Shown piece by piece: positions 44,077 to 53,557 of a stretch of DNA of 64,000 nt; position 1 is the stretch's first letter; each line of letters opens with the position of its first letter. Both the position numbers and the translations under genes were made by a program. This stretch comes from Agarophyton chilense (lineage: Eukaryota > Rhodophyta > Florideophyceae > Gracilariales > Gracilariaceae): positions 1,302,001 to 1,366,000 of the forward strand of contig JARGXX010000013.1 in the NCBI GenBank assembly GCA_030374765.1. Reading direction: 5' to 3'. The notes beneath the pieces are model-generated. The model worked only from the letters and a program-made list of their open reading frames with translations, had not been told where the DNA came from and made no database searches.

Positions 44077-44955
44077 ATGACGAATCCAGAAGATGTTGTT
44101 GCTGGTTCCGGCAACCTATTTGCGCCAGTTCAACCCCCTTGTCTCCCAGCGATATCTTGCAAGGCTATTCAAGAATTCCTTGCGGAACGCTCATCGTATG
44201 AGGCCGCTGTAGAGGCGCAACCTGGAATCAATCCCGTACCATATGTTAGCTGCTTTGATGCTATTTTCTTACGCTCACTTGTCCGTGCACGACTGTTCGG
44301 CAAGGATGTCACAGACGTGAACCAACTTTCTGATGATCTTATCAAGACGAAGTTACTCGGAAGATCCGGAGGTGTTAGGTCTGTTTCGTATGAAGAAGTG
44401 ATGGCCGATGTAAAGCGCAACATTAAGCCGGATGTTTCCGAACCTGACCCCAGTCTACGAATTTTCATGCTAAGAGCAAGCTACTTGGATATTTGTGAAC
44501 GTCGAGGCTGGAACTGTGTTGACTCGGCACCTAAATCTGCTGTAAGACATATAATTGCGGTACTTCAGCCGCCAGAATTGAAGATCCGAATGCAAGACGC
44601 TCTCAGGTTGGAAAAATCATCGTTAGAAGATGACCTCTTTGGTTTCTGTGATTACCTAGAAGAACAAGCTCCGATTGTGGAAAGCTTCCATCCTTTGAGG
44701 AAGTTTCGTCAGAACTCCACGCCAAGTAATCCCATAAGGAAATCAAAACCTTTTGGTAGTGGCTCTAGTTGTGGTGGTGGAGGCCCTTCTACCTCATCTC
44801 CGAAGAAGACAGCTCCACCTTGTCTAAATCCGGCTTGCAAAGAAGATCACTGGGTAAGAGATTGCAAGATGACATCTCCTGAGCTCAAGAAAAAACTCAT
44901 TGCAAAGGCTAGGGCAAAGAAGAGTGGTAAATCCGAACCTAAGTGGCTTCTTTGA
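44077..44955 (+). CDS. gag: Gypsy3 gag
   Basis: The first ATG after the LTR (MTNPEDVVAGSGN) opens a frame to TGA 44953-44955, 292 codons without interruption. The frame also reads upstream into the LTR. A helical capsid-like body (YEEVMADVKRNIKPD, FMLRASYLDICERRG, DLFGFCDYLEEQAP) is followed by a Ser/Gly-rich linker, the zinc knuckle CLNPACKEDHWVRDC (CX4CX3HX4C, a variant of CX2CX4HX4C) and a Lys-rich tail. Gag assembles the particle and binds element RNA. The last ~13 bases overlap the protease frame, which lies in -1. Confidence 0.8.
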   Translation: MTNPEDVVAGSGNLFAPVQPPCLPAISCKAIQEFLAERSSYEAAVEAQPGINPVPYVSCFDAIFLRSLVRARLFGKDVTDVNQLSDDLIKTKLLGRSGGVRSVSYEEVMADVKRNIKPDVSEPDPSLRIFMLRASYLDICERRGWNCVDSAPKSAVRHIIAVLQPPELKIRMQDALRLEKSSLEDDLFGFCDYLEEQAPIVESFHPLRKFRQNSTPSNPIRKSKPFGSGSSCGGGGPSTSSPKKTAPPCLNPACKEDHWVRDCKMTSPELKKKLIAKARAKKSGKSEPKWLL

Positions 44956-45479
44956 TGCCGAGGGAAATGGATATTACCCCTACAGGAGTTTCGGTTTCCT
45001 CATCTAAGGAGTCTTCTTCAAAACCTGCCTTAGTTCTTTCTGAACTTCATGGATTTAAAGTTGCGTGTAGAATTGATTCAGGTTCTGATAATGTCGCTGT
45101 ATCGGATACTATCGTTCATTTCTTGGTCGATAAAAGAATATCTGTACTGACTAATCTTTTCTCCAAGACCAAGACTTTAAAAGCTGTCGGTGGACATTCA
45201 CTCAAATCTCCCGGTACGGTGCAACTATGCCCTACCATCAAAACTATTGCTGGACTTTGTCGTCTTCGTAACATCAAAGCTTAAATCATGCCTTGTGATG
45301 ATCAAGCTTTCTTCCCCGGCGCAGATTGCGCTGGTGAAATTGTACTAGGAAATCCGTTCCTACTACATTCAGGTCTAGATGTTACCGATTTCATCGCAAG
45401 TAACATTGACCGCCTATCGTCTCTTGAATATGGAGCTTTGAACGGAGAAAAGCGTCCTGTCAAGATAGGAAAACTCTGA
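44943..45479 (+). pseudogene. pro: Gypsy3 protease
   Basis: The frame -1 to gag shows ACRIDSGSDNVAVSD, with the catalytic D-S-G of retropepsins, and later GEIVLGNPFLLHSGLDV, the ILG-like second motif. In-frame stops at 45282-45284 and 45477-45479 interrupt it, and the same frame leads on into RT. No classical slippery heptamer was seen at the gag/pro overlap. Confidence 0.75.
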
Positions 45480-46358
45480 ATTTGGCTTCTCACTGAATCC
45501 AAGCCGTCCGAAGAGATCGATATTTCTGAATATCCCTCCGGCATTTGTAATATCGTATCCAATGGGGACTTTCCATTGAAAGATGGAGATACAGTCGACT
45601 ATAAGGATCTTGACATTGGGGAACAAGATGAAGAAGAGCTTTCTGCAGCCATTACCGATGCTGTTGAACGAGGCTCAAGCCATTTATCTGAGAACTCTAA
45701 AGAATCATTTAAAAAGTTGATTTTTGAGTTCAAATATATATTCCGCGTCAAGCTGGGAGCCGATCCTCCACTTGATGTCCCTCCGATGGTAATCAAGTTC
45801 GAAGGCAACGAAAAGCCTGTAAAAGTTCGTCAACGAACTTATTCTCCTGAGAAGCTCGATTTCATGAAGAAGAAAGTAGATGAACTCATTCAAGTTTGAT
45901 ATATCTATCGACATCCAACTTCCAAGTGGGCTTGCGCTCCTTTGATTGGTCCTAAGCCTGGAAAGTATCGTTTTCGTTTGACAGTTGATTTAAGGCCTAT
46001 TAACGCACAGACTAAGAAGAATGTCTGGCCTATTAACGCACAGACTAAGAAGAATGTCTGGCCTATGCCTCATGCGGACCCGATGTTAGCTCGACTTTCC
46101 AGTTTGAATATTTTCTTCAAGTTGGATATTATTCATGGGTATTGGCAATTCCCTCTTGCTGAAGAATCGCAAAAATGTCAATCATTTCACACGCCGTTTG
46201 GAGTTTTTAGCCCAACAAGAGTACGTCACGGTGCAACGAATGCTGTTTCCTGTTTTCAGGCAAGCATGGAAAATCTCTTCTCCAATCTCGATCTTCTCAT
46301 TTGGGAAGACGATATGCTTGGATTTGCCCCGGATGAAACTGCTTTAATCGCTAATTAA
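45480..46358 (+). pseudogene. pol: Gypsy3 reverse transcriptase (fingers/palm)
   Basis: In frame with protease: KVRQRTYSPEKLDFMKKKV, a stop at 45897-45899, then PLIGPKPGKYRFRLTVDLRP, KLDIIHGYWQFPLAEE, FSPTRVRHGATNAVSCF and LLIWEDDMLGFAPDE. The catalytic motif reads W-E-D-D, where related elements have W/Y-V/I-D-D. A 33-bp exact duplication (45994-46059) adds eleven residues (INAQTKKNVWP twice) between two conserved RT blocks. The frame ends at 46358. The thumb/connection part is partly deleted before 46364. Confidence 0.8.
45994..46059 (+). repeat. 33-bp perfect tandem duplication in Gypsy3 RT
   Basis: GGCCTATTAACGCACAGACT... occurs twice back to back (45994-46026 and 46027-46059), keeping the frame. 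Confidence 0.95.
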
Positions 46359-46363
46359 CGACA

Positions 46364-47210
46364 GTGACTTCCCCTACGACTGTTGGATCTCTTATGGAAT
46401 TGGTTCACGGCGCAAACTGGATGCGCACTGCTATTCCAGCATTTTCTGAGTTGATCAAAGCATTACATGATCTTGTCAAAGGGCAGTATACTCTTCACAA
46501 AACTCGAAAGAAATCAAAGCTTGCTAATTGCCCTCTTTCGGCTTGGAGAACCGAGCACGATACTGCTTTCAAATCTCTCATTCAGGCAATCATCAATCAA
46601 GTTATACTTGCTACGCCAAGTCCTAAGAAACGTCTGTGTCTATTTACGGATGCATCACCCACGCATTGGGCTGGTTTTCTTACACAAGTTGATCCTGAAG
46701 AAACCGAAATGAAGTTTCTCCTCCGCAAGATTGGAAACACTCTCCAGTTGCTTTCGTATCTGGAAGTTTTCGTGGGGCGTCCTGCCGATGGACCACTCCT
46801 GAAAAAGAATGCTACGCAATTATCGAAAGCGTTACTCGCCTGGCGAATATACTTGGAGCCTGTGGTGAATTCTCTTTGTTCACTGACTACAAGAATATTC
46901 TTTATATTCTATCTCCTACGAGGTATAATGCGAATGTTGCGCGCCATGTTGTCCACAAGCCTCAAAGTTGGGCTCTTCGACTCGCAGAGTTTAATTTCAC
47001 AATTGAACACATACCAGGTGAGCAGAACATATGGGCCGATATTCTCACTCGCTGGGCAGCGCCTGGTTTTAATGAGACTCCCGCTCGTCGCTCATCTGCA
47101 CTCAAAGTACCTCTCATTACTCATGATCTACCTAAGCTACCTTCTCCAGATGTTATTGCATTGTCCCAAGAAAAATCTCCACCACCTGAAGGAAGTGAAT
47201 AAGTTCTATC
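46364..47210 (+). pseudogene. pol: Gypsy3 RT end and RNase H
   Basis: LVHGANWMRTAIPAFSELIK (RT connection) and LCLFTDASPTHWAGFLTQV (RNase H first Asp) come in one frame, then FTDYKNILYIL and FTIEHIPGEQNIWADILTRW in another. The order is right, but at least two frameshifts separate them. Confidence 0.8.
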
Positions 47211-48156
47211 AGAAGATTCAAAACTTTGGAAAAATTCTGATGGTAAACTATACATCCCTGGCGATGATCAAGAACTACAGCTTCGCATTGGTGTATCTGC
47301 ACATTGCGGACTAGAAGGACACCGAGGAATTCGTCCAACTCAAGAAATTATTAAAGAAAAAGTGATATGGAGTACAATGGACGCTGACGTTAAGTCTTTT
47401 GTGCAGAGTTGCTTCGTATGCATAATCTATGCTCCTGGATCCAAAGATCCTCGTCCACTGGGTCAACAAGTTCATGCTCAAAATGTTTCAGAACTCTAAC
47501 ATTTCGACTTTCTATTCATAGGAGAGTCGACGAGTGGACTTGAGTATATCCTAATTCTCAAAGATGACTTCTCCATTTAAGTCACTTTGCGTGCATGCAA
47601 AAATGCTGACGCTTCCACGACGGCTGAGATTCTCATGGAATACTTTACTACGTTCGTTCCAGTATTACAGTGGTTCTCCGACCAAGGCCATCACTTTGTC
47701 AACAAGGTCATGGAGCGCTTAGCTGATTCACTCGGGGCAAAGCACCGATTATCTACTGCTTATGCCCCTTGGTCTAACAGAACAGTCGAATCTGTTTGCA
47801 AAGAAGTACTGCGTGTATTGCATGCCTTCAATATGGAGACTAAGACTCCTGAAGTTGAATGGACAAGAAATGTTTCTGCTATGCAAAGAATTATCAACAA
47901 CTCGCCTTCTCGCCGTCTTGGTGGTAGAGCACCCATTACCGTTCATACTAGAATGAAGTCTGGTAATCCACTACATCTTGCAATATCTGAAGCCAAGATT
48001 CGAAAGGCTCGCTCTATGAATAAGACTTGTATCCTACAAACGCTCAAGATCGAAAAAATCCAGAAATCTTTAGATGAAATGCACAAGGAGGTAAAAGTTA
48101 CCATGGATGAAGCGAAGCTAAAAGCTATCGAGCGACACAATGCCAAAACTCAAATT
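47211..48156 (+). pseudogene. pol: Gypsy3 integrase
   Basis: It reads IGVSAHCGLEGHRGIRPT (HH), SCFVCIIYAP (CxxC), HFDFLFIGES (first Asp), WFSDQGHHFVNKVMERLA (second Asp) and APWSNRTVESVCKEVLRVLH (Glu). D,D,E are all present. Stops occur near 47500 and 47578. The main open part is 47587-48156 up to KAIERHNAKTQI, where a foreign element is inserted. Confidence 0.82.
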
Positions 48157-49066
48157 TGTGGAGCAAAACCCGGCGACGGGAAGTGCTCTCAAGGTGTTTG
48201 AAGCCTTGCTCCCTGGGGGAGGCAGACTCAGAGACAGAGCCCTCCGTTCCACCCATAGTGTGGGGTGTAACTCCCACGGGGGATTCCGGCAGTACCGACG
48301 GAGGTGAGGGGTAGAAACCGTTGGATCGGGAATGGGTATCCCAAAGAATGGGGGAAAATCTGGCGAAGAGGAAAAACGGGGCGAGGGTCGGGCACTAACA
48401 GGCACCGGACCCGAGAACCAGAAAAGGGGCGAAACAACAAAAGAAACCCAATACAGGGGCGAAAACCTGTCCTCGAAAGGAAACACAAAAAGCACGCAAC
48501 AAGTAAGCAGAACCCCCACGGGGTATCGTGCACGCAGGTCGTCTGAGCGGTCCCAAGGGGGTGGTTGCACGGAACCCAAACGTGGGCACTCTCCAAGTGG
48601 AGTCGTGTCCCTACGCAGGCGTTGCTAACCAGAGCCCGTTCCGGGTTGTAAGGCCGAAACGATGGCGACGAAGAACCTCCAAAGGTATCGAAGACCAACC
48701 TTGGTTCCCATTTACTTTGAGCTTCGGACTGTCAGATCTCATCTCCCTAAGTAGGGCCCACTAACTAAACTCTACAGTAGTGCACACCTGCTCAGGGCCA
48801 TACACGTGGAGATCCAACTGTCAGGGCCCAACAATCCAACGTTCTAACAAATATCGGAAAATCGGTGCCAAAATTAAGCCACGTGTATCACGGGGCCAAT
48901 CCAACCATGGGCCATCCGAATTCTCACTTCATAGGCGAACTCTAACCAGAAAACAGTGCTACCTCAGCACACCTTAGAGGGGTTCATAGTCATAACCCTC
49001 GGAGGGTTCAATCCTCATTCTATGAGTTGCATCTTCAAGTATCCCCTAACTGGGCGTTGCTCTACA
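48157..49066. mobile_element. 910-bp TG...CA element (probable solo LTR) nested in Gypsy3
   Basis: The ends TGTGGAGCAA and TTGCTCTACA are near-perfect inverted repeats. AAATT stands on both sides (48152-48156 and 49067-49071). Reading across the gap restores the integrase C-terminal frame (..NAKTQI to VRHNSVVSDYVVVE). The interior is GC-rich, with no coding motif although several frames are open by composition. These features fit a solo LTR with a 5-bp duplication. It shares no ends with the other LTRs here. Confidence 0.8.
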
Positions 49067-49520
49067 AAATTGTTCGTCACAATTCCGTTGTCAGTGACTA
49101 TGTCGTAGTCGAACGTATGTTCGGACCTAGCACTAAGATGTTTGCTAAATGGGTTGGACCTGGCCATGTTACTCGTATTCTATCAGACTGGACTGTGGAG
49201 TTGGAGCACCTTCTACATGTTACAACTCAAGTTACTCACATATGTCGTATTCGACCATATGCAGATTCTATGGTGGGTACCCGGGTCCAGATAAAGGAAG
49301 TTACTGAATATACGGATCGAAACTGGTACTCTGTCGACTCGATCAAAGATACCAAGGAAGTAACAAAGGATACCTTCGAAGTTCTAGTGAGCTAGAAAGG
49401 TCTACTTTCCGCTGGTTACTCTTGAAAACCACTATCCATCATGTTTGAAGATGTTCCAGCGAAAATAAGACATTTCTTCCGAAACAACTATTTACTCTCT
49501 TTTCCGTCGCGCTAAGAAAT
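49067..49520 (+). pseudogene. pol: Gypsy3 integrase C-terminus and chromo-like domain
   Basis: SDYVVVERMFGPSTKMFAKW is the SH3-like segment, and GPGHVTRILSDWTVELEHLL follows. Then come VDSIKDTKEVTKDTFEVLVS, a TAG where tryptophan is expected, KGLLSAGYS, a TGA again at a tryptophan position, and KPLSIMFEDVPAKIRHFF. Both stops are one G-to-A step from TGG. The end pattern (FEVLVSW.G...S.WEPL) is chromodomain-like. Confidence 0.7.
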
Positions 49521-49550
49521 CCCTTCGCAAGTAACTAGGTCGTAGGGGGC

Positions 49551-49814
49551 TGTGGTGATCCGAAGGGAAATCCAACCAAACTCCCTTGCTTTGGAGGTCA
49601 AAATATATTTGGAATCCTTTCATTCCGAAAACCCTATGTGGTAATTCAGTATTAATACCCATCCATCCTAAATAAAATTAAGACACGGAATCAATAGACT
49701 GAGAACCGGCCTTCAAGATTTTCATTCTACGGCTACCTTGCCTACCTTGACAAAACCTCTTGAAGCTCAACCTCCACATCTACCTCTACCATTTCAACAC
49801 CGATTGACCCAACA
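49551..49814 (+). repeat. Gypsy3 3' LTR
   Basis: 264 bp, TGTGGTGATC...ACCCAACA, followed by the GGGAT duplication. Confidence 0.88.
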
Positions 49815-49819
49815 GGGAT

Positions 49820-50514
49820 ATTGGGGATTAACAGACGGTAAATGTGAAGCGGGATGAAGAAGCGTTGTAAACAAGGTAGGGTTGAAATTCGAGCTATAGA
49901 GATGAAATTCGAGCTATGAGGGAGTTCGAATTGAGCGCCAATTTGGCGAGCACCACAGCCACCGCAGCCAAGACGATTGAAGAAGAGACGGAAATGGAGA
50001 GCTCCGATTCGCTGCACGCATATGCGTCCGTAAGGTGGGTCACACGGGCACGTCGAGTTGGGTCTCTGTAACTTAATTGGTCCATATCTAATCTATTTGA
50101 TACATACGATACGCCGCGTAGTTTCGCCATTGGCCAAGCCAGGAATGTACCCTGTGATGGTTGTGTGACGACAAACCGATGCCCAGAACTCCACAGATTG
50201 CTCTGCGAGAAAGCCGTATCTCCGCTATCGCTGCAACAACCAGTCAGCAAGCGGCCAATAAGCAGAATGCGCACGCCCACCGAATTCCTCCAGTGGTGAC
50301 ATGTCAAAAACTGTTTCTACAGGTTGGGGCAACAAAGATTACTACCTTTCAGCGCCGCCATTGTATCTATAAGATATGCTACAAACTGTCTCATTTCCAA
50401 CTTCCTTCAGCTCTTCTTCTCTATGCTGCAGTCTGTCCCTGGGGCATTTGAATTTGTTCATTTAAATTTGTTCATCTCAATCACCACCTTGTCGCTTTCT
50501 TCTGATCCTTCACC
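49820..50514. other. Intergenic, upstream of the LURP-one-related gene
   Basis: About 700 bp without a recognised gene. A minus-strand frame (49894-50307) lacks motifs. TATAAGATA at ~50368 may be a weak TATA element for the gene at 50515. Confidence 0.4.
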
Positions 50515-51105
50515 ATGTTGGGCCATAACATACGTCACGCCATCCCCCACTTGCATATCCATCATCATCACAAGAGCCAGGCACCGCCCCAATTTGTTTT
50601 CAGTCATCCCACTGAGTTTCATCTGAGACACAACAAACACACTCACGCAAAAGAAGTCTTTCACGTTGAACAAATTGATCAAGAACACGAGTTGTATCAC
50701 ATTCTTCATTGCCATGATGGCTTCAAAGTCATGGACAAAAACGATGATGAAATGTACAGGGCTATGTTTGATAGCTCGGATAAGACAATGAAGATACGTG
50801 ATGCTCGCACTTCCGATATCGTTGTCACTACTCGTCAGAGAGGGCAGCTATTCAACATCATCCAGGTCTTCAATGGTGACGGCTTTTACGGAAAGCCGTT
50901 TTTCGAGGTTTGTGGTGCTCTGGATTATGATCTCGCGGAGACTGAATCTGGTCGGCTTCTGGCCAGAGTTGAACAGATTATTAAGTGGCCTGAGCCTTCT
51001 TCTTGTACGGTTCATGTCGCCGCTGATATCAACGTTCCTTTGGTCTTGCTTTTGATTGTTAGTATCAACCACATTGCGGAAAGTTCCGCCACCGCTTCTC
51101 CTTAG
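50515..51105 (+). CDS. LURP-one-related (tubby C-terminal-like) protein
   Basis: 196 codons from ATG 50515. After a His-rich N-terminus (HLHIHHHH, ~res 13-20) comes the LOR/DUF567 fold: FHVEQIDQEHELYHILHCHD, GFKVMDKNDDEMYRAMFD, VVTTRQRGQLFNIIQVFNGD, VCGALDYDLAETESGRLLAR and a C-terminal hydrophobic helix, NVPLVLLLIVSINHIAE, the buried helix typical of the family. Length is usual for plant and bacterial members. The family resembles Tubby and phospholipid scramblase folds. Plant members are linked to defence, but the biochemical role is unknown. No introns or lesions are seen. It lies just beyond the Gypsy3 insertion. Confidence 0.8.
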   Translation: MLGHNIRHAIPHLHIHHHHKSQAPPQFVFSHPTEFHLRHNKHTHAKEVFHVEQIDQEHELYHILHCHDGFKVMDKNDDEMYRAMFDSSDKTMKIRDARTSDIVVTTRQRGQLFNIIQVFNGDGFYGKPFFEVCGALDYDLAETESGRLLARVEQIIKWPEPSSCTVHVAADINVPLVLLLIVSINHIAESSATASP

Positions 51106-52143
51106 TTTTACATCTCACATTCTATTTTGAAAGTTAACTAATGATGGTGGCTTCCCCTGACTGCGCAATAGAACTTAGTTACTCAGATCATGTCATGCAG
51201 CATCCCCTTGTTAGAAACATATTTATTCTTGATCATTCAATCATCTCGTAAGTTCCCTGTGCAGTATTGCAACCGCAAAATTCATCGCAAAAGGTCAGTT
51301 TAATCAGGAAACCTAGTTCTCATACGAAATGCTTCCCGTCCAAAACTTGATACTAAGCTCAAAGTTCGAATTTCTTTGTATTGTCTGTTCTTGTAGAATT
51401 CTAAAGAGTTTTCGCTCGGGTCACGAAATCTTGGGGAAATGCTGCGACTAGTCATCATAAAGGTCCTCAGTTTCATATGTCCCGTAATTCTGGATGTTCT
51501 GATGAAGACATGCAGAAATAATTCTTTTCCACAAACAGCTCGTCGCGAAACAGTTAAGGGATCGACCCTACATAGATAAAGAACATGTGCGGATCGCCTT
51601 TGCGGCATCTGATACCAAAATTTTATTAACAATCTCATCGGTCTAGTGAAAGAACTTTTTCGCTCCTGATTAGAGATCACCGAAGAAAAAGATTTTTTGG
51701 TCTTCTTTCCCTTGCCAAGTGGGCAAACGCATGCCTGGATGTTCTGTCTCTAGTTAACACTAAACACATACATAAAAAGTCTCAGGTTTATCCGACTGGA
51801 TTCTTCAATGCAGGATTTGCAAGGTATCAGCGAAACTCGTTCAGAGGTGTGATCGATCATGATTCACGACGAATGGTCACACATCATTCGCTTTACTCGG
51901 ATATTTTCACATTTATTTCAGATTGTTCGCACATCATGCTGCGAGGGAAGGACCGCTGAGAACTGGTTCGGCAGGTCTCTGATACTCGAACATGTTGTGT
52001 TTTGAAGAGATAGAACAGTACACGATTCTCATGCTACCTTCGTAGAAAAGGAAGGAGTATTCTACAACACTGCTGGACGTACAGGTGACTTCTTCATTTA
52101 ACAGCACTTTTGCAGCCATCTTGGCAAATTCCACATGACAGAG
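51106..52143. other. Intergenic, nothing recognised
   Basis: About 1 kb between the LURP-one-related gene and the twin hairpins. A 126-codon minus-strand frame (51300-51680) has no motif. Confidence 0.45.
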
Positions 52144-52182
52144 GGGTATTAGACCTATGGCATTGCCATAGGTCTAATACCC
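52144..52182. repeat. Perfect 19-bp inverted repeat with 1-nt loop (hairpin 1)
   Basis: GGGTATTAGACCTATGGCA and its exact complement are separated by one T. Seven bases further on a second hairpin begins. Confidence 0.95.
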
Positions 52183-52189
52183 TCAGTGC

Positions 52190-52248
52190 CCATACCAGGC
52201 GTTGCGAATCCTTGCCATAGTGGCAAGCATTCACAACGCCTGGTATGG
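52190..52248. repeat. 28-bp inverted repeat, two mismatches, 3-nt loop (hairpin 2)
   Basis: The left arm 52190-52217 (begins CCATACCAGGCGTTG) and right arm 52221-52248 (ends CAACGCCTGGTATGG) pair with two mismatches around the loop TAG. It is ~350 bp upstream of the SIMPL gene. Confidence 0.95.
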
Positions 52249-52599
52249 ACACCCGCAGGGAAAGTGAACGTCTTGAGAGCAACTGTAGTCACAACAGGAG
52301 ACCTTGGAAGAAGGGTAGAATTATGGGCAACTGGACACAGCCAGGCCCTGTTGCCGCGCATTGTCAACTCTCATTTCTGTATTCCACTGGGCAGAATGGA
52401 ATTCGGGTCTCCGCTAGGGTTTGGGCTATTTCGGTACTTCGTCTTAGAGCGTCTTTTAACGAGGGGCTGGAAATGCGGTCCGTGGTGAAATGATATGCAT
52501 TTAACCAGTGCCTCGCACCTCTCGCACTCTCCATTGTTCTTCTTCACAAGTAGAGCGGTGATAAAACAGCCACATACTTTACTCCACGATTATCCTTTG

Positions 52600-53319
52600 A
52601 TGGCCAAGATGACTTTCACTAGGACAGCACTATTCTCAGCTTCTGCGTTGCTCTTGTTTGCCATGGCCCTAAGTCAATCAAATGCCCAAATACCCCGCAC
52701 CGTCAGTGTTTCCGGTGAAGGAAGTGTTTCCGCACCTCCGGATACGGCCACAGTTAGCACCGGAGTGGTTACGACGGCGGTCACGGCTCAGGCAGCACTG
52801 TCTGCTAACAACCAGCAGTTTCAACAAGTCTTGGCCGTGCTCGAAGAACAAGGAATCGAAAGCAAAGACGTTCAGACGAGTTTCTTCAACGTAAATCCTC
52901 AGTTTCAGCGTGGGCCGAATGGTGAAGATCAAGGTATTATCGGTTATCAAGTGACAAATCAAGTACAAGTGGTTGTTCGAAATTTGGATAGCTTGGGCGG
53001 GATTTTGGATGCGCTTGTTTCTGCGGGCAGCAACCGCATTTCCGGTGTGAACTTTAGTATAGGCAATGACACTGAACTCCGTAACCGTGCTCGCTCTTTG
53101 GCTGTTGTGGATGCCACAGCGCGTGCTGGAGTTTATGCCACAGCGGCTGGACTTGAGGTTGGGAAGCTGATTGCTATCAGTGAACAAACGATTCAGCCAC
53201 AGTTCCGGGAATCATTCGGTGCCGGCGGGGCAGGAGCAGCTTCATTAGTACCGATTGCCACTGGAGAGCTTGAAGTTCAAGCCACCATCTTCCTTCAGTT
53301 TGAGCTCAAAGAAGATTGA
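52600..53319 (+). CDS. SIMPL-domain (DUF541) exported protein
   Basis: 240-residue frame (239 codons plus stop) from ATG 52600 (MAKMTFTRTALFSASALLLF), a signal peptide ending near SQSNAQ. The frame is open 35 codons further upstream, but that part has no leader. The SIMPL/DUF541 pattern follows: RTVSVSGEGSVSAPPDTATV (start of the domain), AQAALSANNQQFQQVLAVLE, GIESKDVQTSFFNVNPQF, GYQVTNQVQVVVRNLDSLG, ALVSAGSNRISGVNFSI, ARSLAVVDATARAGVYATAA and a final beta strand LEVQATIFLQFEL. The family is mainly bacterial (periplasmic, oligomeric, oxidative-stress linked) and of uncertain function, so a bacterial origin is possible but unproven. It converges on PPDK, 238 bp apart. Confidence 0.9.
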   Translation: MAKMTFTRTALFSASALLLFAMALSQSNAQIPRTVSVSGEGSVSAPPDTATVSTGVVTTAVTAQAALSANNQQFQQVLAVLEEQGIESKDVQTSFFNVNPQFQRGPNGEDQGIIGYQVTNQVQVVVRNLDSLGGILDALVSAGSNRISGVNFSIGNDTELRNRARSLAVVDATARAGVYATAAGLEVGKLIAISEQTIQPQFRESFGAGGAGAASLVPIATGELEVQATIFLQFELKED

Positions 53320-53557
53320 ATTGTAGCATCAAGGAATAACCTACCATATCTGATAGCACGATCCCACCGGCTTACGTTGACATCTTCCCTCTTATTAAGA
53401 GACTGAATGACACATATCTAGAGAGCTAGCTAACGTGGAAGAAACAGAAAAGAAAAGATACATAGTAAAAGCAATATGTCTATCGTTTAAGCAAAAGTAC
53501 TCAATCTCGCCAAGTATATACCGTACAATTACAACCACTTCCCCCTCATCTACAACA
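53320..53557. other. Short convergent intergenic gap
   Basis: 238 bp shared by the 3' ends of the SIMPL-domain gene and PPDK. No feature beyond A/T-rich sequence. Confidence 0.4.

Larger units (their letters stand above)
43776..49814 (+). mobile_element. Gypsy3: Ty3/gypsy element with perfect target duplication
   Basis: 264-bp LTRs (43776-44039 and 49551-49814, about a dozen differences by eye) start TGTGGTGA and end CCAACA. GGGAT is duplicated exactly at 43771-43775 and 49815-49819. Inside, on the plus strand, come gag, protease, RT, RNase H, integrase and a chromo-like C-terminus. A purine tract (AGGGGGC) precedes the 3' LTR. A 910-bp element (48157-49066) has inserted after the integrase core. 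Stops and frameshifts show the element is inactive. It belongs to a lineage different from Gypsy1/2. Confidence 0.9.

Noticed and set aside
48118-48698. Overlapping frames of 60-156 codons on both strands in the GC-rich insert
   Set aside because: Open by composition, mutually overlapping and without motifs. They lie in a probable solo LTR.
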